Origin: JBGPIT01 sp041485125
GTDB taxonomy: Bacteria > Desulfobacterota > Binatia > UTPRO1
Direction of reading: 5' to 3'
NCBI GenBank assembly: GCA_041485125.1
Contig: JBGPIT010000096.1
Location: 1 to 13,698 of the forward strand
Length of the DNA stretch: 13,698 bases
The position numbers and the translations under genes are program-made. The notes under the pieces were generated by a model. That model was not told where the DNA came from, made no database searches, and worked only from the letters and a program-made list of their open reading frames with translations. Positions 1 to 6,467 of this stretch are shown piece by piece; position 1 is the first letter of the stretch, and the number at the start of each line of letters is the position of its first letter.

Positions 1-110
1 GTCATCCCCACAATAACGAGTGACAAGGTCGGGAATGATATCGAAGCATATCCTCGAAGCTCTCAATCAATATCGGCGCCCAACGTCGCGAGCGCGGTGC
101 CCAACGCTGA

Positions 111-326
111 ACCCGGCTAACTCGCGTCCGGCGGTGGCTCGACCACTCGCCCGATTCCGACTGGGTAGTGGACTGGCTCGCGTTCCATGCCGAGTCCAAC
201 TTACTTACAACCCCTGCGGACGCGGCGAGTAACGTCTTGCGCCAGATTGGATCAGATTTCCCCCGCCGCCGAGAGCCGCGGCTTGCCGGCGTCATGCTCA
301 CCGGCGTGGAGCTGCCGGCGCTCTAG
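111..326 (+). pseudogene. possible C-terminal remnant of an unrecognised gene
   Basis: Reading frame 3 is open from just after a TGA at 108-110 to a TAG at 324-326. From about 132 it reads like ordinary protein, with segments such as RWLDHSPDSDWVVDWLAFHA and RLAGVMLTGVELPAL. There is no ATG or convincing ribosome binding site at its start, and the upstream frame is closed, so it looks like the tail of a decayed gene rather than an intact one. I do not recognise the family. It could instead be chance coding-like sequence; the overlapping frames on both strands look less protein-like but cannot be fully excluded. Confidence 0.25.
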
Positions 327-410
327 CGTGGCGCACGCCACGCGAACAGCGCGAACGCCGGCGCGCTGCACACCGGTGCAGCAGCGGCCGCCTTTTGCTG
401 AAATTTTCAG
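326..410. repeat. three palindromes in the leader of the regulator gene
   Basis: Three separate inverted repeats lie within 85 bp. The first has 8-bp arms GCGTGGCG/CGCCACGC around CA (326-343). The second has 7-bp arms GCTGCAC/GTGCAGC around ACCG (365-382). The third is the 13-bp odd palindrome CTGAAATTTTCAG (398-410). All arms are perfect. The first starts on the last base of the TAG of the possible remnant and could be a weak transcript end, though no T-run follows. The other two sit just upstream of the likely promoter of the winged-helix regulator and could be operators. The rest of 1-523 shows no convincing gene. Confidence 0.4.
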
Positions 411-434
411 CATGCCCGATATCCGAAATATTCG

Positions 435-463
435 TTGACTTTGTAGCGGTATCGTGGAGTTTC
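435..463 (+). promoter_or_regulatory. candidate promoter of the winged-helix/AAA regulator
   Basis: A near-consensus -35 hexamer TTGACT occurs at 435-440, just after the only AT-rich stretch of the leader (399-434). The matching -10 position around 457-463 (GAGTTTC) is poor, so the call is weak. Its position before the ATG at 524 but after the ATG at 395 supports the shorter start for the regulator. Confidence 0.22.
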
Positions 464-523
464 ATCGGCTTCGTCCTCGCTCGGGTTGGTCTCATGCGGC
501 GTGGCGAGCCGTTTCCGCGACCG

Positions 524-2791
524 ATGCTGTACACCATCGACAAATACGTCCTGGACACGCAGCGGCGGGAGTTGCGATACGCCGATGCGATCGTGCGCGT
601 CGAGCGCAAGGTTTTCGACGTTCTGCTCGTTCTCGTAAAACACTTCGACCGATTGGTCGCGAAGGAGGAGCTGCTCGCCCGCGTGTGGCCGGGCGTCTCC
701 GTCGAGGAGGGGGCCGTCGCCCGTTGCATCTTCGCGGCGCGCCGAGCGCTCGGCGACGACGGCAATCGTCAGGGCGTCATCCGGACGATCCACGGTCAGG
801 GCTATCGTTTCGTGGCGCGGGTCGAGACGACTGCGACATCCCTCGCGCACGCGGCAACGGCTCTTTCGACGGCGGCGACACCTACTCCGTCCGCACCGTC
901 ACCGAGCTCGCCGTCGAGCTCTCCTCCGTCAGGCCCTTCCGCGGGACGGAATGCGGCGACCGTGCTCTGTGGTGTGCTCTCACCGACGCCGTCGCTTTCC
1001 CTCGACCTCGACGCGGAGCGGGAGCTCGCCGAGCGCGTTGCCGCTCTGATCGGCGATGCCGTGGCACCTTACGACGGGGCGGTGCAGCGTCTCGGCAGCG
1101 ACGGCTTCACGGTGATGTTCGGGGTGCCGCTGGCGCGGGAGGATCACGCGCGCCGGGCGGTGCTGGCGGCACTCGCGATCGAGCGACGCTGGCAGGCGGC
1201 GATCGGATGGGGAGCCGTCTCGCTCGCGCTTCACACCAGCATCGTCACCGTCGCCGACCCGCGCAACGTCGCGCCGGGTATCCTCGTCGTCGCCGGCGAG
1301 GCGCCGCGCGTGGCCGTCGAGCTGGCTCACACCGCCGCGGGCGCGGTGGTGATCACCGACGACGTGCACCGGCTCGTCAACGGGTTCTTCGCATGCCAGC
1401 CGCTGGAGCCCTGGACGCCGCCCGGCCATACCGGTCCGATCGCGCGCCGTCGCGTGCTGCGGGAAACCGAGGTGCAGAGCCGCTTCGACGTCGCGACACG
1501 TAGCGGTCTCACGCCGTTGGTCGGACGCAACGACGAGCTCTTCACGCTCCGCCGCTGCTGGAAGCACGCGCGCGCGGACGGCGGGCGCGTCGTGCTGATC
1601 GCCGGCGAGCCGGGGATCGGCAAGACCCGGTTGGTGCATGAGCTCACCGAAGAGCTCGCAGCCGAGGCGGGCGCGCAGGTGACGTTCAATTGCTCGCCGT
1701 ATCACATGCGGAGCGTGCTTCACCCGGTGATCCAGCACCTGCAGTCGGCGCTGGGGCTCACGCTCGAGGACGCCCCCGACGACAAACTCGAGCGGCTGCG
1801 GCAAGAGCTCCTCGGCCTGCGGCTGCCGCTCGACGAGACGCTGCCGCCGCTCGCGACGCTCCTCTCTCTCCCGCATCCCGCGGGCGTCGCACCGTTGGCG
1901 ATGAGCCCGCGCAAACAGCGGGAGCGTACCCAGCGCGCGCTCGCCACGTGGCTCCTCGCCCAGGCGGAACGCGGACCACTCTGCTGCGTGTGGGAGGACC
2001 TGCACTGGGCGGACCCCTCGAGCCTCGATCTCATCGGCCTCTGCCTCGATCACGTCCCGCGCGCGCGGCTGCTGGTCGTCCTGACCTTCCGACCGGAGTT
2101 CGCCCAGCCTTGGGCGGCGCACTCCTACATCAGCGCGCTGACGCTCTCCCGCTTCGACCCGGGACAGACGACGGACATGGTGAGGCGCATCGTCGGCGGC
2201 CGGCCGCTGCCTCCCGAGGCGCTCGCGTCGCTCGTCGCTCGCACCGACGGTGTACCGTTCTTCATCGAGGAGCTGACGAAGGCCGTCGTAGACGCGGGCG
2301 TGGCGTGGCCCGTCGAGAGTCGCCACGAGACCGGCACGGTTCCGTCGAACGGAATCCCCGCCGCCTTGAGAGACTCGCTGATCGCCCGGCTGGACCGGCT
2401 GAACGGCGCCAGGGAAGTCGCGCAGGTCGCCGCCGTCGTGGGCCGCGAGTTCTCGTCGGCGACGCTCGGCGCCGTGATGTCGATCGAGCACGAGGCTCTC
2501 GAGGAAGCTCTCCATCAGCTCGTCGACGCCGAGCTGATTCATCCGCGCGGCTCGCCGCGCGATGGGCGCTACGAGTTCGAGCACGGCCTGGTGCAGGAGG
2601 TCGCCTACCATTCGCTCGGTGCCGACCATCGACGATCGCTGCACGCCACGATCGACGCGGAGCTCGAGCGAACGGCGGGCGGCACGCCGGACGCGGTGCC
2701 CGAGACCGTCGCCCGGCACCTCGCGGCCGGCACGGCAGATCGCGCGGTCACATGGCGGCAGAAGGCCGGCGTGCGCGCGACTCGACGCTAG
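524..2791 (+). CDS. winged-helix / cyclase-homology / AAA ATPase regulator, C-terminally truncated
   Basis: This is a 755-aa product from ATG 524. That start places MLYTIDKYVLDTQRRELR where this family normally begins; no clear ribosome binding site is visible, and ATG 494 is the alternative. Residues 1-98 form an OmpR/CadC-type winged helix (Trans_reg_C) ending GYRFV. Residues 102-140 are a Ser/Pro/Thr linker. Residues about 143-310 match class III nucleotidyl cyclase domains (RLGSDGFTVMFG), but the first metal-binding Asp is missing (LCGVLS where LFADV is expected), so catalysis is unlikely. An AAA/NACHT-like ATPase follows, with Walker A GEPGIGKTR (361-369) and Walker B VWEDLHWAD (489-497). 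The family normally continues into several hundred residues of TPR-like helices. Here a TAG at 2789-2791 stops it just as that domain begins. The expected role is a cytoplasmic one-component transcription factor; whether the truncated form works is unknown. Confidence 0.85.
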   Translation: MLYTIDKYVLDTQRRELRYADAIVRVERKVFDVLLVLVKHFDRLVAKEELLARVWPGVSVEEGAVARCIFAARRALGDDGNRQGVIRTIHGQGYRFVARVETTATSLAHAATALSTAATPTPSAPSPSSPSSSPPSGPSAGRNAATVLCGVLSPTPSLSLDLDAERELAERVAALIGDAVAPYDGAVQRLGSDGFTVMFGVPLAREDHARRAVLAALAIERRWQAAIGWGAVSLALHTSIVTVADPRNVAPGILVVAGEAPRVAVELAHTAAGAVVITDDVHRLVNGFFACQPLEPWTPPGHTGPIARRRVLRETEVQSRFDVATRSGLTPLVGRNDELFTLRRCWKHARADGGRVVLIAGEPGIGKTRLVHELTEELAAEAGAQVTFNCSPYHMRSVLHPVIQHLQSALGLTLEDAPDDKLERLRQELLGLRLPLDETLPPLATLLSLPHPAGVAPLAMSPRKQRERTQRALATWLLAQAERGPLCCVWEDLHWADPSSLDLIGLCLDHVPRARLLVVLTFRPEFAQPWAAHSYISALTLSRFDPGQTTDMVRRIVGGRPLPPEALASLVARTDGVPFFIEELTKAVVDAGVAWPVESRHETGTVPSNGIPAALRDSLIARLDRLNGAREVAQVAAVVGREFSSATLGAVMSIEHEALEEALHQLVDAELIHPRGSPRDGRYEFEHGLVQEVAYHSLGADHRRSLHATIDAELERTAGGTPDAVPETVARHLAAGTADRAVTWRQKAGVRATRR

Positions 2792-3152
2792 GAGAACGCC
2801 GAGGCCATCGGCCATCTCCGCACCGCGCTCTACCTCCTCGCCAGGCTTCCCGACGGTCCCGAGCGCATGCAGCGCGAGGCGCGCGGATGACGCGATCGCA
2901 CTGTCGGCCGAGCAGGGGTTCGCGCACTGGCACGGCATGGCGACGATCCTCAAAAGGATGGGCGGTCGCTGCGGAAGCACCGGCCGACGGCATCGCCGCC
3001 GTGCGCCGTGGACTCGCGTACGTGGAAGGGCTCGGTCGGAGCTGGGCGCGCCGTACTATTACGCGCTCGCCGACCTACACGGCCGGTTCCGCGTGGGGGT
3101 CGAGACGGCCGATCTGCGGGATGCTCGGAACACGCTCAGCTCGCTCGCCTGA
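2792..3152 (+). pseudogene. decayed TPR-like C-terminal part of the upstream regulator
   Basis: Sequence after the TAG continues the regulator in broken form. In the same frame ENAEAIGHLRTALYLLARLP continues to DGPERMQREARG before a TGA at 2888-2890. Frame 3 then gives AIALSAEQGFAHWHGMATIL (about 2892-2951). Frame 1 gives KGWAVAAEAPADGIAAVRRG, followed by LAYVEGLG (about 2953-3036). Frame 3 resumes with SELGAPYYYALADLHGRF and ends at TGA 3150-3152. These pieces are in the order in which they occur in intact family members, but the stretch of roughly 180-200 residues normally found between LPDGPER and ALSAEQGF is missing. One nonsense codon, about three frame changes and a large deletion argue for real decay. 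The two small shifts (near the A4 run 2952-2955 and near 3036) could individually be sequencing errors. Confidence 0.8.
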
Positions 3153-3155
3153 CGC

Positions 3156-3195
3156 CTTCGGATAATTTCCGAAGACTTTCCCAAGACGCTCCGAA
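3156..3195 (+). promoter_or_regulatory. four hexamers in 11-bp phase, putative operator
   Basis: TTCGGA (3157), TCCGAA (3168), TCCCAA (3179) and TCCGAA (3190) start exactly 11 bp apart, each separated by 5 nt. The first is inverted relative to the others, so 3156-3174 is also a perfect 7-bp dyad (CTTCGGA/TCCGAAG, 5-nt loop). Copies two and three extend to an 11-mer with one mismatch (TTTCCGAAGAC/TTTCCCAAGAC). Direct repeats at about 11-bp spacing are the usual target of OmpR/PhoB-type winged-helix regulators. The block lies 91 bp before the ATG of the next gene. Confidence 0.5.
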
Positions 3196-3227
3196 AGATC
3201 CCGCGCGGGACAGTACGCTACGGTTGA

Positions 3228-3251
3228 GTGCGGACGAAGTGCATTCCGCAC
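3228..3251 (+). repeat. perfect 7-bp stem-loop in the leader of the Cys-rich protein gene
   Basis: GTGCGGA (3228-3234) pairs with TCCGCAC (3245-3251) around a 10-nt loop. It ends 21 nt before the AGGAGG ribosome binding site (3273-3278). It may be an operator dyad or a leader hairpin; there is no T-run to make it a terminator. Confidence 0.35.
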
Positions 3252-3286
3252 CTACGACACGACCCAACCGTCAGGAGGATCACTCC

Positions 3287-5122
3287 ATGATCGCGAAGCT
3301 CACTCTCGGCGTCGCCGTCGCCGTCATGCTCCTGACTCCGGTGGTTGCCACCGCCGACGACCCGGTGTGCGGCAACGGTATGGTCGAGGGCGGCGAAGCC
3401 TGCGACGGCGGCGTGTGTTGCACGGGGAGCTGCACCTTCGAGCCCGCCACCACCGTCTGCCGTTCCGTGGTCTTGGATGGTGGAGGTCAGCCAAGCTTCT
3501 GCGACGAGGCCGAGCGCTGCACCGGCTCGAGCGCGACGTGCCCGGCCGACCTCGCAGCCGCGGCGGGCCGACTGTGTCGTCCGGCCGCCGGCGCCTGCGA
3601 CGTGTCCGAGGTCTGTGACGGCGTCAGTAAATTCTGTCCCGCCGACGTCAATAAGCCCATGGGGACCGAGTGCCGCGCTATCACGCGGATCTGCGAAGGC
3701 ACCACAACCCCGACCCCGACACCCACGGGACCGACACCGACACATACGCCGACGCCGTTCTCTACGGGGCCGACCGTGACGGCGACGGGGCCGACTCCAG
3801 ATCCGTTCGCGAACTGCGTGAATAGCCCGTGCGACGAAGCCGAGACCTGCGACGGCGTGAGCCCGCAGTGTCCGCCCGACGCCTTCAAACCGTCGACGAC
3901 CGAGTGCCGCGCGTCTGCCGGCCCTTGTGATCTCGCCGACTTCTGCCCCGGCACCAATGCGTTCTGCGGGGCCGACCACAAGAGCACCGCCCTATGTCGA
4001 CCCTCGACCGGCCCATGCGATCTTGCCGAGTCGTGCAATGGCATCGGGAACTTCTGCCCTCCCGACGTCGTCGCGGCGGAGGGTGAAGTGTGCCGTCCCG
4101 CGGCCGGGGACTGCGACGTCGCGGAGACCTGCACCGCGGGCGGGACGTGCCCGGCCGACGCGCTCAAAGCGGCCGGGATCGAATGCCGCGGCGCCGCGGG
4201 GGTCTGCGATCTCGCCGAGAACTGCACCGGGAGCGGTCCAGCATGCCCTCCCGACGTGTTCGAGCCGTCGACGACCGTGTGCCGAGCCTCGATCGATGCG
4301 ATGTGTGACTTCGCCGAGAACTGCACCGGCACGACCGCGGCTTGCCCGGCCGACGCGTACAAGCCCGACGGCACGACCTGCGACGACGCCATGGCGTGCA
4401 CGATCGAGGACCAGTGCGTGACCGGTGCGTGTGTCGGCAACCCGATGACCTGCGGCGATGGCAACGTCCAAGCGAACTGCGGCGAGGAGTGCGATGATGG
4501 AGACACGACCCCAGGAGACGGCTGCTCGGCGACGTGCCTATCGGAGCCCGGCCTCGGCTGCCCGTTCGCGCCGCTCTCCGGCTGCCGCCTGCCGTTCGTG
4601 CCGGCGAAGGCCTCGATCAAGATCCGCGATCAGGAGCGCATCGGCGGCCTGAAGTTCTTCTGGAGATGGCGCCGCGGCACTGCGACGGATCTGGCCGAGC
4701 TCGGGGATCCGCTCGCGACCACGAACTACCGGCTCTGCATCTACGACCAGCACGGCTTGCTCACCGGCTCGACCGCTCCGGCCGGCGGTACCTGCGGCGT
4801 CACGAATCCGAAGCCGTGCTGGAAGCGTCGCGGCGGCAGCGGCTTCAAGTACAAGGACGTTTCGCAGTCGATCGAGCCCGGCGGCATCAGCAAGATCATC
4901 CTCAAGGCCGGGCGAGACGGCAAAGCGGAGGTTCAGCTGCACGCGACCGGAGGCATTTTCGAGTTCCCGTCCAACGGGGGGCTCGGCTTGCCGGACCTCG
5001 CGGCGATCCAGCAGCCACTACGGATTCAGGTGCAGAACAGCACCGGCCTCTGCTTCGAGGCGGCTTTCAGTGCGCCGCCCGGTCGGCAGGACCCCAATCG
5101 CTTCGAGGACGTCGCGGACTGA
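3287..5122 (+). CDS. secreted Cys-rich disintegrin-like repeat protein with shared C-terminal domain
   Basis: This is a 611-aa product. The start is fixed by AGGAGG (3273-3278), 8 nt before ATG 3287, and by an immediate signal peptide (hydrophobic core LGVAVAVMLLTPVV, likely cleavage after ATA near residue 23). The mature protein opens with a CGNGMVEGGEACD module. Eight modules of about 31 residues follow, of the form C(D)xxAExCxG...CPxD...CR, resembling ADAM-type disintegrin repeats. A Thr/Pro-rich linker (about 139-173) splits the array after the second module. A myxobacterial-type disulfide repeat (CGDGN...CGEECDDGDTTPGDGC, from residue 389) closes it. The C-terminal domain (about 439-605) has no Cys ladder and carries CWKRRGGSGFKYKD (511-524); it appears related to the end of the protease at 9228. 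The likely location is the cell surface or outside, held by disulfides. No catalytic motif is visible; adhesion or structural roles are guesses. It probably shares a transcript with the next gene, 71 bp downstream. Confidence 0.88.
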   Translation: MIAKLTLGVAVAVMLLTPVVATADDPVCGNGMVEGGEACDGGVCCTGSCTFEPATTVCRSVVLDGGGQPSFCDEAERCTGSSATCPADLAAAAGRLCRPAAGACDVSEVCDGVSKFCPADVNKPMGTECRAITRICEGTTTPTPTPTGPTPTHTPTPFSTGPTVTATGPTPDPFANCVNSPCDEAETCDGVSPQCPPDAFKPSTTECRASAGPCDLADFCPGTNAFCGADHKSTALCRPSTGPCDLAESCNGIGNFCPPDVVAAEGEVCRPAAGDCDVAETCTAGGTCPADALKAAGIECRGAAGVCDLAENCTGSGPACPPDVFEPSTTVCRASIDAMCDFAENCTGTTAACPADAYKPDGTTCDDAMACTIEDQCVTGACVGNPMTCGDGNVQANCGEECDDGDTTPGDGCSATCLSEPGLGCPFAPLSGCRLPFVPAKASIKIRDQERIGGLKFFWRWRRGTATDLAELGDPLATTNYRLCIYDQHGLLTGSTAPAGGTCGVTNPKPCWKRRGGSGFKYKDVSQSIEPGGISKIILKAGRDGKAEVQLHATGGIFEFPSNGGLGLPDLAAIQQPLRIQVQNSTGLCFEAAFSAPPGRQDPNRFEDVAD

Positions 5123-5193
5123 CCCGAGAGCAGGGCACGGCGGTGTCAGCAATGCGCAGCACCCAATCGGCCAGAGAACAACGGAGGACGATC

Positions 5194-6366
5194 ATGTCGA
5201 GATTCACCCCGATTCGAATGAGTGCGCTCATCATCGCGATCGCGCTAGCCGTGCCCGGCGCCGCTCAGGCCGCTCAGGGCACACCAAGAGACCAGGTCGC
5301 CGCGCTCGCGGCTACCATTAGGGCGTCCGGCTACACGTCCTACGCCGCGGACATCGAGGCGCTCGCGAGCACAATGTCGGACGCGGACGCGCAAGCGCTT
5401 GCGGACGCGGGCATCACACGGGTGACCGCCGGTATCAATACGGCGAATCAGGCCAAGGTGCTCGCCGAGAGCATGGGAGTCTCCTTCCCGGCCGTCGAGG
5501 ACCCGACGGCAGCGGGCAGAAGTGCCGGCTTTCCGGATGGCGACTATCCGGACCCGGCGAAGTGTACGGAGTCGCCCGGCGGGTCGAACTTCGACGTCGT
5601 CTTCGTCCTTTTCACGTCGGTGAAGACGGCACGAGCAGCGGTCGACATCGCGGCAGACATCGTCGACCTGGCGGGATGGGCGTGCTCGACCGTGGTCGTT
5701 GCGATCGGCATCGGAGGCAACCCGCAGACGGTGGCCTGCGCCATCGCCCAGATCGCGTTGACCGCTGCAAACGGAATCTTGAGCGGCTTCGAGGTCGCGC
5801 TGGACGTGATCAACTTCTGTGACGGGGCGATCACGTTCTCCGACGTCAAGTTGACCGTCGATCGTCTCGAGCACATCCACAGCGATCTCGACACCTACCA
5901 GGGGGAGATCAAGGATACGGTTACCACCGAGGCTTCCGTGATCAACACCAACATCGCCACCCACGACAGCGACATGAAGCTGCTGCTCTCCGCCCACGAC
6001 ACCCACATCACGACGCTGCTCGGCCAGCACGACACCGACATCAAGCTCCTACTCGACGACATCATCTCGCGGCTCGGCACGCTCGACGACAAAGTCCAAC
6101 TCGGACTCAAGAGCCAAGCGGAGATCGCGATGCACAAGCGCTTCAAGACGCGCCCGAGCGTGTTCTACGAGGAGCGCCTGGACGAGATCTGTGGCTACGC
6201 GCAGGAGGCGATCACCGATCTCCCCGTCGTCTATCTCGCGGCCTCACAGGCGCAGGCGATGTACGACCGGGCGATCCAGTACAAGATAACCGATCCCAAG
6301 CGTGCAGCCGACGAGTGCATCAGGGCATTCCTGGCCGCGACGGTCCGCTCGGACACCATCCAGTAA
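5194..6366 (+). CDS. exported protein with 11-residue helical repeats, function unknown
   Basis: This is a 390-aa product. GGAGG (5183-5187) lies 6 nt before ATG 5194, and the N-terminus is a clear signal peptide (SALIIAIALAVPGAAQA, cleavage after AQA near residue 26). The middle (about 130-215) holds two Ala/Val-rich amphipathic or hydrophobic stretches with several Cys. Residues 255-287 are three consecutive 11-residue repeats of the form xxHDxDxKLLL, with HD at 257, 268 and 279; this period suits a hendecad coiled coil. A helical tail with a few Cys and many charges follows (KTRPSVFYEERLDEICGYAQ). I recognise no enzyme motif. It sits 71 bp after the Cys-rich protein gene and before a strong hairpin, so the two probably form one operon and may act together outside the cytoplasm. 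An alternative is a phage-fibre-like or adhesin stalk protein. Confidence 0.82.
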   Translation: MSRFTPIRMSALIIAIALAVPGAAQAAQGTPRDQVAALAATIRASGYTSYAADIEALASTMSDADAQALADAGITRVTAGINTANQAKVLAESMGVSFPAVEDPTAAGRSAGFPDGDYPDPAKCTESPGGSNFDVVFVLFTSVKTARAAVDIAADIVDLAGWACSTVVVAIGIGGNPQTVACAIAQIALTAANGILSGFEVALDVINFCDGAITFSDVKLTVDRLEHIHSDLDTYQGEIKDTVTTEASVINTNIATHDSDMKLLLSAHDTHITTLLGQHDTDIKLLLDDIISRLGTLDDKVQLGLKSQAEIAMHKRFKTRPSVFYEERLDEICGYAQEAITDLPVVYLAASQAQAMYDRAIQYKITDPKRAADECIRAFLAATVRSDTIQ

Positions 6367-6382
6367 CCACCCTGACGTGATC

Positions 6383-6420
6383 GGGAGAGGCGGAGCGCAC
6401 CGCGGCGCCTCGCCTCTCCC
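6383..6420 (+). terminator. strong hairpin after the secreted-protein operon
   Basis: A perfect 10-bp stem (GGGAGAGGCG, 6383-6392, with CGCCTCTCCC, 6411-6420) continues through a G-T pair and one mismatch into a 4-bp GCGC stem with an ACCGCG loop. It begins 17 nt after the TAA of the exported-protein gene. There is no T-run after it, so it is either a Rho-assisted or unconventional terminator, or a 3'-end stabilising hairpin. Confidence 0.55.
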
Positions 6421-6467
6421 CGTGTACCCTCTTGGAAGCCTCGGCATCCCTCCCGGTAGCCGTCTCG

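Noticed and set aside
395..523. N-terminal extension of the regulator from ATG 395
   Set aside because: The extra 43 residues are unlike the family, include the palindrome and candidate promoter region, and precede the canonical winged-helix start.
980..2980. A 666-codon open frame on the minus strand across the regulator gene
   Set aside because: It is antisense to clear ATPase motifs, rich in Arg/Glu with no domain logic, and is the usual GC-rich shadow of a real gene.
3008..3286. Extension of the Cys-rich protein upstream to 3008
   Set aside because: It would bury the signal peptide and cross the regulator remnant and phased repeats; AGGAGG and the signal peptide fix ATG 3287.
3490..4400. 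Periodic sequence of about 90-96 nt that could suggest a CRISPR-like or tandem DNA array
   Set aside because: Periodicity is at the protein level (Cys modules), units vary in sequence and length, and the frame is continuous.
3487..4620. A 377-codon minus-strand frame across the Cys-rich repeats
   Set aside because: Its apparent repeats (SGG/PAAGRH-like) are the antisense image of the Cys modules; no start signals.
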